This document shows, one piece after another, positions 23,981 through 32,919 of a DNA stretch of 32,919 nucleotides; position 1 is the first letter of the stretch, and each line of letters starts with the position of its first letter. The notes beneath the pieces are model-generated. The model had not been told where the DNA came from and did no database searches. It saw only the letters and a program-made list of their open reading frames with translations. This stretch comes from Burkholderiales bacterium (lineage in GTDB: Bacteria > Pseudomonadota > Gammaproteobacteria > Burkholderiales > SG8-39), in contig JALOSW010000008.1 in assembly GCA_025458245.1 (NCBI GenBank), positions 1-32,919 on the forward strand, in the 5' to 3' direction. Position numbers and translations under genes: made by a program.

Positions 23981-24916
23981 CTAGTCGAGCAGCGCCCGCG
24001 CGAAATCCGCCGCGGAGAACGGGCGCAGATCGTCGATGCCCTCGCCGACGCCGATGAATACGAGCGGAACCGGGCGGTTCTTCGCGATCGCCGCGACCAC
24101 GCCGCCTTTCGCCGTGCCGTCGAGCTTGGTGAGGATGAGCCCGCTGAGCCCGAGCGCGTCGTCGAACGCTTTCACCTGGTTCACCGCGTTCTGGCCGGTG
24201 TTCGCGTCGAGCACGACCCACACCTCGTGCGGCGCGCCCTCCTGCGCCTTGGCGATCACGCGCTTCACCTTCTTCAGTTCTTCCATCAGGTGAAGCTGGG
24301 TCGGCAGCCGGCCCGCGGTATCGGCAAGGACAACGTCGATTCCCCGCGCGCGCGCCGCCTGGATTGCGTCGAAGATCACCGCCGCCGCGTCGCCGCCCTC
24401 CTGCGCGATCACCGGCACGCCATTGCGCTCGCCCCATGCGACGAGCTGCTCGCGCGCCGCCGCGCGGAACGTGTCGCCCGCGGCGAGGAGCACCGAGAGG
24501 CCTTCGCTACGGAGGAATTTCGCGATCTTGCCGATGGAGGTCGTCTTGCCGGCGCCATTCACCCCCGCGATCATGATCACGAAGGGTTTCGCCGCGCGCG
24601 GGTCGATGTCGCGCTCGAGGGGCGCGAGCTGTCCGGAGATCTCGGCCGCAAGCGCGTGGCGAAGTTCGGCGGGCGTTTCGATTTTCTCGCGCTTTACGCG
24701 CATGCGCAGCGCCGCGAGCAGGGCGTTGGTTGCCTCGACGCCCGCATCGGCCTGCAGGAGCGCGGCTTCGAGATCCTCGTAGAGCGCCTCGTCGATCTTC
24801 GTGCCGCCGAACAGGCCGCCGAGCGAGGAGCGCGTCTTCTTGAGGCCGTCCTTGAGCCGCGAGAGCCACGAGGCGCTCTCGGGACTGTCCTTGGATTTCT
24901 TTAGGAAGCCGAACAT
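23981..24916 (-). CDS. ftsY: Signal recognition particle receptor FtsY
   Basis: FtsY is the membrane-associated SRP receptor GTPase. Starting at ATG 24914-24916 (MFGFLKKSKDSPESASWLSR) it has 311 residues: a short acidic/basic A region, the N domain (about 15-100) and the G domain. Motifs are GVNGAGKTTSIGKIA (118-132), DTFRAAAREQLVAW, LADTAGRLPTQ (DTAGR 199-203) and TKLDGTAKGG (263-272). It lacks the long N-terminal extension of the E. coli protein, as many relatives do. The sequence before the ATG on the minus strand is pyrimidine-rich, without a normal Shine-Dalgarno. A perfect 22-base palindrome lies 22 bases before the start. It is divergent from rsmD. Confidence 0.97.
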   Translation of the reverse strand: MFGFLKKSKDSPESASWLSRLKDGLKKTRSSLGGLFGGTKIDEALYEDLEAALLQADAGVEATNALLAALRMRVKREKIETPAELRHALAAEISGQLAPLERDIDPRAAKPFVIMIAGVNGAGKTTSIGKIAKFLRSEGLSVLLAAGDTFRAAAREQLVAWGERNGVPVIAQEGGDAAAVIFDAIQAARARGIDVVLADTAGRLPTQLHLMEELKKVKRVIAKAQEGAPHEVWVVLDANTGQNAVNQVKAFDDALGLSGLILTKLDGTAKGGVVAAIAKNRPVPLVFIGVGEGIDDLRPFSAADFARALLD

Positions 24917-24938
24917 CGGGCGGGAGGAGGGCGGGTCC

Positions 24939-24960
24939 GCGACACCGGGCCCGGTGTCGC
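24939..24960. promoter_or_regulatory. Perfect 22-base palindrome in the ftsY leader
   Basis: GCGACACCGGG followed directly by its exact reverse complement CCCGGTGTCGC. It lies between the predicted ftsY -10 and the ftsY ATG, so it would be in the 5' leader, either as a DNA operator or as a very stable hairpin. It is also upstream of rsmD on the other strand. Confidence 0.7.
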
Positions 24961-24987
24961 CAACTCGAACCCGATAAGATGGCGCAG

Positions 24988-24993
24988 ATTCTA
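24988..24993 (-). promoter_or_regulatory. Possible -10 (TAGAAT) for ftsY
   Basis: Minus-strand GCTAGAATC, like the one before slmA, about 72 bases upstream of the ftsY ATG. No clear -35. A TAAGAT at 24975-24980 on the plus strand could similarly serve rsmD, giving a very short leader. Confidence 0.35.
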
Positions 24994-24997
24994 GCAG

Positions 24998-26497
<1,500 letters not shown>

Positions 26498-26506
<9 letters not shown>

Positions 26507-28456
26507 GGCAGCCACCGGCGGCTGGTCGCGATCGATGGCGCGGTTCGCGTCGCGGGCGTAACGCTCCAGGTCCGCGAGCTGCGCCCAGAGGGTGCGCTCC
26601 ACGGCGGAGAGCTCCGCAACCCGGTCTTCGAGCGTTTCGGTGGCCTGGTGGATGCGCTTCACCGACTCGAGTCTGCGCCGCAGCATCAGCTGGTGCTCGC
26701 GCACCTGGGACTCCATCGGCGCCATCACCGACCGCAGCCAGCGCTCCGTCTCGCGGTTCGCGTAGCGATAGAGCTTGCGCACCTGGCTCGCCAACGTCTC
26801 GAAAAACTTCTGGGTCAGCGTCATCTTCTCGTGGGTGAGTAGGTTGAGCGGCGTGTCGAACTGCGTCCGGTAGTGCTCCTCGAGCCGGTCGAGCTCCTTC
26901 TGGTAGCGCAGCAGCGAGAACCGGGTCGGCGTGCCGAGGCGCAGCCCGTGCTCCTCGGCGAACCGCCGATACATCGCTTCCATCATGGTATGGATGTCGC
27001 TCACGACCGCTGCCGATGCGTCGAGCTGATTGCGCACGCTCTTGAAATAGCGCGCCATGCCGGCGCGGACGCCCGCGGTGAACTGGCTCCTGCGGATCTC
27101 GTAGATCGTCTGCCGCGATTCCTCGTTGAGCGCATCCATGCCGAGGTGGGTGAAGAGCCGGTTCGTCTGCCGCGCAAACACGCCGCGCAGGGCCTGGAAG
27201 CGGGCGAGGCTGCGCTCGAAGTCCTCTTTCTCGATGCGCACCTTGCGCATGAGCGCGTCGACGACGTCGAGGTTCTTGCCCCGCAGGGCGCGGAGCTCGA
27301 CCAGTTGCTCCTGCACCGACGCAAGGCGCGCCTCGAGGATCGCGCGGACGTTGTTGAGAACGTCGGCAAGCTCGCCGCGGGTCGTATCCCGCACGATGTC
27401 GCGCTTCGCGGGAATGAGTTCCGTCGAGAGCGCGCGCTCGAGCGCGACGATGCCGCTGCGCTCGAGCAGGGGCTCGTCTCGGGTGATGCGTGCCACGAGC
27501 GCTTTCTGCGCCGAGACCGGAAAGATCCGCTCGCGTGCGAGCGTCAGCACCGAGGCGCAGTACGACGCCTGGTGCTCGATCTCGGCCGCGATGTCGGCGT
27601 CCTCGCGCAGCCCGTCCCAGAGCGAATCGATCTTGTTGAGGACGACCATCCGGCTCGCCGTCCTCGCCGAGGGGCGGCAGACGTGATCGCGCCAGATCGC
27701 GATGTCGCTGCGCGAGACGCCCGTGTCGAGCGCGAGCACGAACAGCACCGCATGCGCATTGGGGAGCAGGCTGAGCGTCAGCTCGGGCTCCGTGCCGATC
27801 GCGTTCAGGCCCGGCGTGTCGAGAATCACCAGGCCCTGCTGGAGGAGCGGATGCGGAAAATTGATGATCGCGTGGCGCCAGAGCGGAATCTCGACCGTGC
27901 CGTCGACGACTTCCACCGCGGCCTCCTCGGGCGTCTCGTCCAGGAACAGCCCGTAGTGCTTCGCTTCCTCGAGCGGCACGCGCCGGGTCGCGCGCACCTC
28001 CTGGAACGCTGCCGCGAGCGAATCGCCCGAGGTCACGTCCACCGGCAGCACCTTCCACTCGTCGGGATAGCGTTTGAACTCGCTCGTGCTCGCGTGACGT
28101 GCGCGGGTCTCGATCGGCAGCAGCTGGACCGACGGCGGCCTGGCCGGATCCCAGAGGATCTCGGTGGGGCACATCGTCGTGCGGCCGGTCGTCGAGGGAA
28201 GCAGGCGGCGTCCGTAGTCCGAGAAGAAGATCGCGTTGATGAGTTCGCTCTTGCCGCGGGAAAACTCCGCGACGAACGCGACGGTGAGGCGGTCTTCCTC
28301 GAGACGCTCGAGGAGCGCCTGCAGGCGCAGATCGGCTTGCGTGTCGGCGAGCTCGTTGGTGGCGAGCCAGCGGCGGAAGGACTGGATGCGAGCGGCCACG
28401 TCGCCGCGCCAGGCGGTGTAGGCCTGGAAGTGCCGGACGAGCCCGTCGCCGCTCAT
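26498..28456 (-). CDS. Bacterial dynamin-like GTPase
   Basis: A 652-residue dynamin-family protein. The start at ATG 28454-28456 has GGGAGGGAG upstream. The G1 loop is AEFSRGKSELINAIFF (63-78; Lys69, Ser70), with Ala at the position usually held by the first Gly. The switch region is LPSTTGRTTMCPTEI (86-100, Thr93/94), G3 is LDTPGLNAIG (212-221) and G4 is VLNKIDSLW (272-280). From about 370 the protein is mainly long amphipathic helices and coiled coil, as in bacterial dynamin stalks. No clear membrane helix is seen, so membrane binding, if any, is peripheral. Bacterial dynamins remodel or protect membranes, but the role of this group is unknown. Upstream is mutM; there is no second, paired dynamin gene. 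Confidence 0.88.
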
Positions 28457-28464
28457 GCGTCTCC

Positions 28465-28485
28465 CTCCCGAAAGACTGCCGGGAG
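28465..28485 (-). repeat. Leader hairpin overlapping the GTPase ribosome site
   Basis: Minus strand CTCCCG (28480-28485), nine bases, CGGGAG (28465-28470). The second arm is part of the CGGGAGGGAG Shine-Dalgarno of the dynamin gene, so pairing would hide part of it. A second stem, CAGGCC with GGCCTG (28495-28512), lies just after the mutM stop without a T-run. Confidence 0.4.
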
Positions 28486-28526
28486 ACTCTAACACAGGCC
28501 TCTCCGGGCCTGGCGTATCCGAATAC

Positions 28527-29339
28527 TTATCTCTGGCAGCGCGGGCAGAGGTACGTCGAGCGTGCCCCCTGGACGATCCGGCGGATCGGCGTTCCGCACA
28601 CGCGGCAGGGCTCGCCATCGCGGCCGTAGACGAAGTATTCCTGCTGGAAGTAGCCCGGCGCCCCGTCCGAGCCGACGAAGTCGCGCAGCGTGGATCCGCC
28701 GGCCTCGATCGCGCGCTCGAGCGTCTCTCGTACTGCGGCGTGCAGCCTGACGCAGGCGGCACGCGACAGGCGTCCGGCACGAAGCCGCGGGTTCACCCGC
28801 GCTCTGAACAGGCTTTCCGAGGCGTAGATGTTGCCGACGCCGACGATGATCGCCGCGTTCATGAGCAGTTGTTTCACCGCGACCTTCCGCCCGCGGCTCG
28901 CCGCGAACAGGAAGCCGGCGGTGAACGCCGGGCCGAGCGGCTCGACCCCGAGGCCGGCGATGAGCGGATGCGCATCGGGCGCCCCCCGCTGCCAGAGCAC
29001 GGCGCCGAAGCGGCGCGGATCGCGCAGCCGAATGATCTTCTCGCCGAGTTGGAGGTCGAAGTGGTCGTAGGGGCCCGGGGGCTCGTCGGCGCGCGTCACC
29101 CGGAGGCTCCCCGACATCCCGAGGTGCACGATGAGCGTGGCGTCGCCGAGATCGAACAGCAGGTATTTCGCCCGCCGGCGCAACGCCGCGATCCGGTGTC
29201 CCGCGACTTTCGCGCCGAGGCCGCGCGGAACCGGCCAGCGAAGGCCGTGGTGGCGAACCGCCGCGCCCGTGATGCGCTCGCCCTCGACGTGGGGCGCGAG
29301 ACCGCGGCGGGTGGTTTCGACTTCGGGCAACTCGGGCAT
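28527..29339 (-). CDS. mutM: Formamidopyrimidine-DNA glycosylase
   Basis: MutM (Fpg) removes 8-oxoguanine and formamidopyrimidines and cuts the abasic site. Starting at ATG 29337-29339 (MPELPEVETTRRGLAPHV) it has 270 residues. The N-terminal Pro2 and Glu3 are catalytic and Lys58 lies in RRRAKYLLFDL. LIVHLGMSGSL, DPRRFGAVLW, the helix-two-turn-helix NAAIIVGVGNIYASESLFRA and DFVGSDGAPGYFQQEYFVYGR follow. The zinc finger is CRVCGTPIRR and CPRC at the end. All functional residues are present. The open frame continues upstream but is not conserved. TATATT (minus strand, 29387-29392) may be its -10. Confidence 0.97.
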   Translation of the reverse strand: MPELPEVETTRRGLAPHVEGERITGAAVRHHGLRWPVPRGLGAKVAGHRIAALRRRAKYLLFDLGDATLIVHLGMSGSLRVTRADEPPGPYDHFDLQLGEKIIRLRDPRRFGAVLWQRGAPDAHPLIAGLGVEPLGPAFTAGFLFAASRGRKVAVKQLLMNAAIIVGVGNIYASESLFRARVNPRLRAGRLSRAACVRLHAAVRETLERAIEAGGSTLRDFVGSDGAPGYFQQEYFVYGRDGEPCRVCGTPIRRIVQGARSTYLCPRCQR

Positions 29340-29506
29340 CGCAGGCGCTCCGGTTCTCTGCGCGGCCATCGGGCGGCCGGGCGCGAAATATACCCGCCGC
29401 CGCGACACGCCGGTGCGCGCAATGTCGAGTTTGACCAGCCCGCGATGCACGCGCGGACGTAGCATCGACTGCCGGTGGCGCCACGCAGCATGGCGCGGGG
29501 CGGGCC

Positions 29507-29515
29507 TGATAAACT
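29507..29515 (+). promoter_or_regulatory. Extended -10 (TGATAAACT) for the TPR-lolB-ispE operon
   Basis: TG, one base, TAAACT at 29510-29515, about 110 bases before the TPR gene ATG, in the 286-base divergent gap with mutM. A GGGG...CCCC weak hairpin lies further down the leader. Nothing else is recognised in the gap. Confidence 0.4.
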
Positions 29516-29625
29516 GCCTCGCAGTGTCGTCGCAAGCCCTGTCTGCGTCGGGGTTTTGCCGCCCCGGCCGATGCGCCGGTGCGGGCATCGCGCCGTAACC
29601 TTTTCGCGCAAGAGCGTAGGAACGA

Positions 29626-31437
29626 ATGAACGAACCTGTCGAGCCGGGCCGGCAACGCGGACCCGCGCACTTTGTTGCCCTGGGCGGTCGCGTCGCGCTG
29701 GTCGCCGCGCTCGCGCTGTTCGCCGCGAGCGGCTGCGCGCAGCAGCCTGCAAAGCCTGCCCCGGCGACCGTGGCTGCGGCGGCGGATGCCGACGATGACG
29801 ACGACGTGGACGTGATGGTCGAGTCCGCCCCGAGCGGCGCACTGCCCGACCAGGAACTCACCGCGGCGCTGCTCTACGAGTTTCTCGTCGCGGAGCTTTC
29901 GCTGCAGCGGGGCGATCGCGCGACGGCTGCGCGGCAATACGTGGACCTCGCGCGCAAGACACGCGACCCGCGCGTCGCGCGCCGCGCCGTCGAGCTCTCG
30001 CGGTTCGCGAACGACGTGCAGCTCGGGGCCGAGGCCGCGAAGATCTGGGCCGAGACCGACCCGACTTCGGTCACGGCGCAGAGTCAGCTCGCCATCGCCG
30101 TGATCCTCTCGGGACGCGCCGACGAGGCCGTGCCGTATCTGCAGCGCGTCCTCGCGACGCCCGGCGCGAACGTCGAGCAGGCGTTCACGCAGATCGGCCA
30201 GGTCTTGGGTCAGCAGCCCGACCGTGCGGCGACGCTGCGGGTGCTGCAGAAGCTCGCCGAGCCCTATCCGAACGAGCCGCGCGCCCGGTTCGAGGTGGCG
30301 CGCGCCGCCCTGGCGGCGAACGAAGACGCGCTCGCGCTCGCCGAGGTACAGCGGGCCGCGAAGCTCCGCCCGGGTTGGGAGCAGGCTGCGCTGCTCGAGG
30401 CGCTGGTGCTGCAGCGCAAGTCGAACGGGGCGGCGGCGGATTTTCTCGCCGGATTCCTGAAGGCGTATCCGAACGCGCGCGACGCACGGTTGCAGTACGC
30501 GCGCTACCTCTTCCTCGAGCGCAAGTACCCCGAGGCGCGTGCCGAGTTCCAGAAGCTGCTCGCGGACTTCCCCGACAACGTGGACGTCGTGTTCTCGGTC
30601 GCCGTCCTTTCCATGCAGCTCGAGGACTGGCCTCTGGCCGAAGCGAATCTGAAGCGGCTGCTCGATTTGCCGGTCCGCGACCGCAACACCGTGCTGCTCT
30701 ACCTCGGGCAGGTCGCCGAGGCGCAGAAGCGCTACGACGAGGCGCTCGGCTGGTACCGGCAGGTCGGCGGCGAGCCGGCGTTCCGCGCGCAGATCCTCCA
30801 GGCGCAGGTGCTCGCGAAACAGGGCGACCTCGCGGGCGCGCGCCAGCTGCTGCAGAAGGCGGACGCGACGCGCAACGAACAGCGCGTGCAGCTGATCCTC
30901 GCCGAGGCGCAGATCCTGCGCGATGCGAACCAGCCGAAGGAGGCGTTCCTGGTGGTCGAGCGCGGGCTCGACAGGCTGCCCGAGAACCCCGATCTGCTCT
31001 ACGACTACGCGATGCTCGCCGAGAAGCTCGACCGCGTGGACATCATGGAGTCGAGCCTGCGCAAGGTGATGCGCGTCAAGCCCGACCACGCGCATGCGTA
31101 CAACGCCCTCGGCTACACGCTCGCCGATCGCAACCAGCGGCTCGGCGAAGCCAAGGAACTGATCGAGAAGGCACTCGCGCTGGAGCCCGACAATCCCATG
31201 ATCATCGACAGCATGGGTTGGGTGCTGTTCCGGATGGGCGATTCCCAGGGGGCGCTCAAGTACCTCCAGCGCGCGTACGACCTCGGGCGCAAGGATCCGG
31301 AGATTGCAGCGCACCTCGGCGAAGTGCTCTGGTCGCTCGGGCGCCGCAAGGAGGCGATGGCCGTCTGGAACGAGGCGGTCTCGCGCGCGCCGGGCAACGA
31401 CGTCCTCGTCAACACCATCGGCCGGTTCAAGCAATAG
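29626..31437 (+). CDS. TPR-repeat lipoprotein
   Basis: A 603-residue protein with an N-terminal lipoprotein signal (ALVAALALFAASGC, lipid cysteine about 37) after a charged start, and an Asp-rich linker (DADDDDDVDVMV). About ten or more tetratricopeptide repeats follow, for example YEFLVAELSLQRGDRATAAR, LGQVAEAQKRYDEALGWYRQ, YNALGYTLADRNQRLGEAKE, DSMGWVLFRMGDSQGALKYL and HLGEVLWSLGRRKEAMAVWN. It is the protein commonly found before lolB in betaproteobacteria, probably an outer-membrane-facing scaffold. Precise partners are unknown. The ATG has only AGGA as ribosome site. lolB begins 10 bases after its stop. Confidence 0.88.
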   Translation: MNEPVEPGRQRGPAHFVALGGRVALVAALALFAASGCAQQPAKPAPATVAAAADADDDDDVDVMVESAPSGALPDQELTAALLYEFLVAELSLQRGDRATAARQYVDLARKTRDPRVARRAVELSRFANDVQLGAEAAKIWAETDPTSVTAQSQLAIAVILSGRADEAVPYLQRVLATPGANVEQAFTQIGQVLGQQPDRAATLRVLQKLAEPYPNEPRARFEVARAALAANEDALALAEVQRAAKLRPGWEQAALLEALVLQRKSNGAAADFLAGFLKAYPNARDARLQYARYLFLERKYPEARAEFQKLLADFPDNVDVVFSVAVLSMQLEDWPLAEANLKRLLDLPVRDRNTVLLYLGQVAEAQKRYDEALGWYRQVGGEPAFRAQILQAQVLAKQGDLAGARQLLQKADATRNEQRVQLILAEAQILRDANQPKEAFLVVERGLDRLPENPDLLYDYAMLAEKLDRVDIMESSLRKVMRVKPDHAHAYNALGYTLADRNQRLGEAKELIEKALALEPDNPMIIDSMGWVLFRMGDSQGALKYLQRAYDLGRKDPEIAAHLGEVLWSLGRRKEAMAVWNEAVSRAPGNDVLVNTIGRFKQ

Positions 31438-31447
31438 CCGGGCGGTC

Positions 31448-31993
31448 ATGCGCGCGCTCGCGGCCGCCGCATTCGTCGTGCTCGCGGGCTGCGCGACGCT
31501 TCCCCCGCCCGCGGCGCCGCTCGCGGGTGACGCCTTCGAGGTCACGGGCAGGTTCGCTGCGCGCCACGGGGCGGAAGGCGGCAGCGGACGCATCCAGTGG
31601 CGCCACAGCGCCGCGGAGGACGATCTCGTGGTGTCGAACCCGCTCGGCCAGGGGATCGCGCGCATCACCCGCCGCGAGGGCGTGTACACGCTGGAGACGG
31701 CGGACGACCGGCGGTTCACGTCCACCGACGCCGACGCGCTCGCTGCCCAGGCGCTCGGATGGCCGCTGCCCGTCTCGGGTCTGCCGGACTGGCTGCGCGG
31801 CAGGCCCGTCGCGGGACGGCCGGCCGTGGTGGAGCGGGGCGCGAACGGCGAGCCGATCCGCCTCGAGCAGGACGGGTGGCGGGTCGAGTACCTCGCGTTC
31901 GACGACGCCGGGATGCTGCCGACGCGCCTGAAGGTCTCGCGCGGCGACCTCGATCTGCGTTTCAGCATCGAGTCATGGAACGTCGCCCGCTAG
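31448..31993 (+). CDS. lolB: Outer-membrane lipoprotein LolB
   Basis: LolB accepts lipoproteins from periplasmic LolA and inserts them in the outer membrane. It is itself a lipoprotein: MRALAAAAFVVLAGC, lipid cysteine at 15. The 181-residue protein has the family pattern FEVTGRFAARHGAEGGSGRIQWRH, DDLVVSNPLGQGIARI, GVYTLETADDRRF, LGWPLPVSGLPDWLRGRP and the C-terminal LKVSRGDLDLRFSIESW. The start at ATG 31448 gives the correct signal peptide. It overlaps the ispE start by 19 bases, so the pair is coupled, as is usual in beta- and gammaproteobacteria. Confidence 0.93.
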   Translation: MRALAAAAFVVLAGCATLPPPAAPLAGDAFEVTGRFAARHGAEGGSGRIQWRHSAAEDDLVVSNPLGQGIARITRREGVYTLETADDRRFTSTDADALAAQALGWPLPVSGLPDWLRGRPVAGRPAVVERGANGEPIRLEQDGWRVEYLAFDDAGMLPTRLKVSRGDLDLRFSIESWNVAR

Positions 31994-32865
31994 ACCCGTG
32001 GGCGCTGGCGTGGCCGGCGCCCGCGAAGCTCAATCTCTTCTTGCATGTCGTCGGCCGCCGCGCCGACGGCTACCACCTGCTCCAGAGCGTGTTCCGGTTG
32101 ATCGATCTCGCCGACACGTTGCGGTTCGCGCCACGCACGGATGGCGAAGTGCGCCGCGCGACGGGCGCGGAGGGCGTGCCCGAAGACGAAGACCTCGTCG
32201 TACGCGCCGCGCGGTCGCTGAAGGCCGCAACAGGCTGTGCCGCCGGGGTCACCATTTCCGTGGAGAAGCGCATCCCGATGGGAGGGGGTCTGGGCGGGGG
32301 CAGCTCGGATGCCGCCACGACGCTCGCGGCCCTGAACCGGCTCTGGGGGCTGGGGTTGCCCGTGGCCGAACTCATGCGCATCGGGCTCGCGCTCGGCGCG
32401 GACGTGCCGTTCTTTCTGCTTGGCCGAAACGCGTTCGTCGAAGGGGTCGGCGAACGGCTGCACCCGATCGATCTGCCGCCCGCCTGGTACGTGGTCCTGG
32501 TGCCCGGAATCGCCGTGCCGACGCGGGAGATCTTCGCTGCTCCTGAATTGACACGAGACACGAAACCCATCAAAATCCAAGGCTTTTCCACGAGCGCCGG
32601 TCGGAACGATCTGGAGCCCGTGGTGCGGCGGCGGTATCCGGCCGTGGCGCGCGCGATCGACTGGCTTTCCGGCCTCGGCGATGCGCGCATGACCGGCTCC
32701 GGCGCCTGCGTTTTCGCGGAATTTCGCACCGAGCGCGAGGCGCGCGCGGTGCTCTCCCGGATGCCGGCAGACATGTGCGGCGTGGTGGCGAGAGGGCTCG
32801 ACCACCACCCGATTTCCGATCTTCCGGGCGATGCAGGTCAGTTGGGGAGTCGCCAAGTTGGTTAA
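31975..32865 (+). CDS. ispE: 4-(Cytidine 5'-diphospho)-2-C-methyl-D-erythritol kinase; stop lies inside tRNA-Gln
   Basis: IspE phosphorylates CDP-methylerythritol in the MEP isoprenoid pathway. It is a 296-residue GHMP kinase with APAKLNLFLHVVGRRADGYH (Lys18), the ATP loop PMGGGLGGGSSDAATTL (101-117), GADVPFFLLG (Asp143), the segment ELTRDTKPIKI and DARMTGSGACVFAEF. Similarity ends near RGLDHHP. The frame then continues about 15 residues and its first stop, TAA 32863-32865, is in the D-loop of the tRNA-Gln gene, a 23-base overlap. No earlier stop exists in any of the three plus-strand frames after the conserved end. The start overlaps lolB. The C-terminal extension is unusual. Confidence 0.95.
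   Translation: MERRPLDPWALAWPAPAKLNLFLHVVGRRADGYHLLQSVFRLIDLADTLRFAPRTDGEVRRATGAEGVPEDEDLVVRAARSLKAATGCAAGVTISVEKRIPMGGGLGGGSSDAATTLAALNRLWGLGLPVAELMRIGLALGADVPFFLLGRNAFVEGVGERLHPIDLPPAWYVVLVPGIAVPTREIFAAPELTRDTKPIKIQGFSTSAGRNDLEPVVRRRYPAVARAIDWLSGLGDARMTGSGACVFAEFRTEREARAVLSRMPADMCGVVARGLDHHPISDLPGDAGQLGSRQVG
32548..32576 (+). promoter_or_regulatory. Promoter-like site inside ispE (TTGACA, 17 bases, CAAAAT)
   Basis: A perfect TTGACA at 32548-32553 and CAAAAT at 32571-32576 with ideal spacing, in a locally AT-richer stretch. It would start transcripts about 260 bases before tRNA-Gln. The bases also encode LTRDTKPIK, a conserved IspE segment, so the match may be due to coding needs. Confidence 0.35.
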
Positions 32866-32919
32866 GGCAGCGGATTTTGATTCCGCCATACGAGGGTTCG
32901 AATCCTTCCTCCCCAGCCA
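32843..32919 (+). tRNA. tRNA-Gln (anticodon UUG), CCA encoded
   Basis: A complete 77-base tRNA. The acceptor arm TGGGGAG pairs with CTCCCCA (32909-32915), then discriminator G and encoded CCA at the window end. The D-arm is GCCAAGTTGGTTAAGGC. The anticodon stem GCGGA/TCCGC closes the loop TTTTGAT with anticodon TTG at 32877-32879. The T-arm holds GGTTCGAATCC. The order ispE, tRNA-Gln, then usually prs (outside the window) is common in beta- and gammaproteobacteria. It overlaps the last eight codons of ispE, counting the stop. Confidence 0.97.

Noticed and set aside
23307-24437. Open frame extending ftsX upstream to 24437
   Set aside because: It crosses ftsE and ftsY in a wrong frame. The ATG overlapping the ftsE stop gives a normal-length FtsX.
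28489-31968. A 1159-codon open frame on the minus strand
   Set aside because: It runs antisense to the TPR lipoprotein and lolB and through mutM in another frame; its product is Arg/Ala/His-rich without domains. In GC-rich DNA long shadow frames are expected.

Overview
The window is GC-rich chromosomal DNA, apparently from a betaproteobacterium (Burkholderiales/Nitrosomonadales-like). I infer this from gene order and protein types: argB / HAD nucleotidase / slmA; gpmA-envC-ctpA-moeB; secB-gpsA; the ctaC-ctaD-ctaG-ctaE cluster with its tiny assembly protein, a DUF2970 protein and a twin-membrane protein; ftsY-ftsE-ftsX-rpoH; rsmD-coaD-ferredoxin; lolB-ispE-tRNA-Gln. No species can be named. 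It is densely packed, almost entirely housekeeping DNA. I see no insertion sequence, prophage, CRISPR array or obvious island, and no gene-free stretch longer than 300 bases.

Layout. 1-3.4 kb: the C-terminal part of argB, an M15-type peptidase gene, a damaged HAD 5'-nucleotidase gene, slmA and a MoeB/ThiF-like E1 enzyme. 3.4-6.9 kb: ctpA, envC and gpmA on the minus strand. 6.9-9.9 kb, plus strand: an ArsR-family regulator with two cysteines spaced as in persulfide sensors, a membrane-anchored rhodanese, grxC, secB, an SH3 protein and gpsA. 10.1-12.6 kb: dodecin, trmL and comF on minus, bioC on plus. 12.8-21.3 kb: the caa3/aa3-type cytochrome c oxidase region (DUF2244, ctaC with a fused cytochrome c domain, ctaD, a 43-residue assembly protein, ctaG, DUF2970, ctaE, SURF1, a Sco-like protein, ctaB, Sco1). 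The haem A synthase gene ctaA, usually in this region in relatives, is missing. 21.5-24.9 kb, minus strand: ftsY, ftsE, ftsX and rpoH, with a perfect CIRCE operator in front of rpoH. 25.0-26.5 kb: rsmD, coaD and a 2[4Fe-4S] ferredoxin. 26.5-29.3 kb, minus strand: a dynamin-like GTPase and mutM. 29.6-32.9 kb: a TPR lipoprotein, lolB, ispE and tRNA-Gln(UUG), which ends the window.

How the genes work together. The oxidase region encodes the three catalytic subunits plus copper delivery (CtaG, Sco1), haem O synthesis (CtaB) and SURF1 assembly. FtsE/FtsX and EnvC are two halves of one septal peptidoglycan-hydrolysis switch but sit 16 kb apart; SlmA adds nucleoid occlusion. The regulator-rhodanese-glutaredoxin cluster looks like a small sulfane-sulfur/thiol module attached to the secB-gpsA block.

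The most notable signals are: the persulfide-sensor-like ArsR regulator with an AT-rich near-palindrome over its -10; the CIRCE element on rpoH; ispE, whose only stop codon lies inside the tRNA-Gln D-loop; the internally deleted, frameshifted nucleotidase; a dispersed repeat found in two convergent gene gaps; and an inverted repeat made of the two stop codons of the convergent ferredoxin and GTPase genes. I did not find a convincing wholly new multi-gene system.
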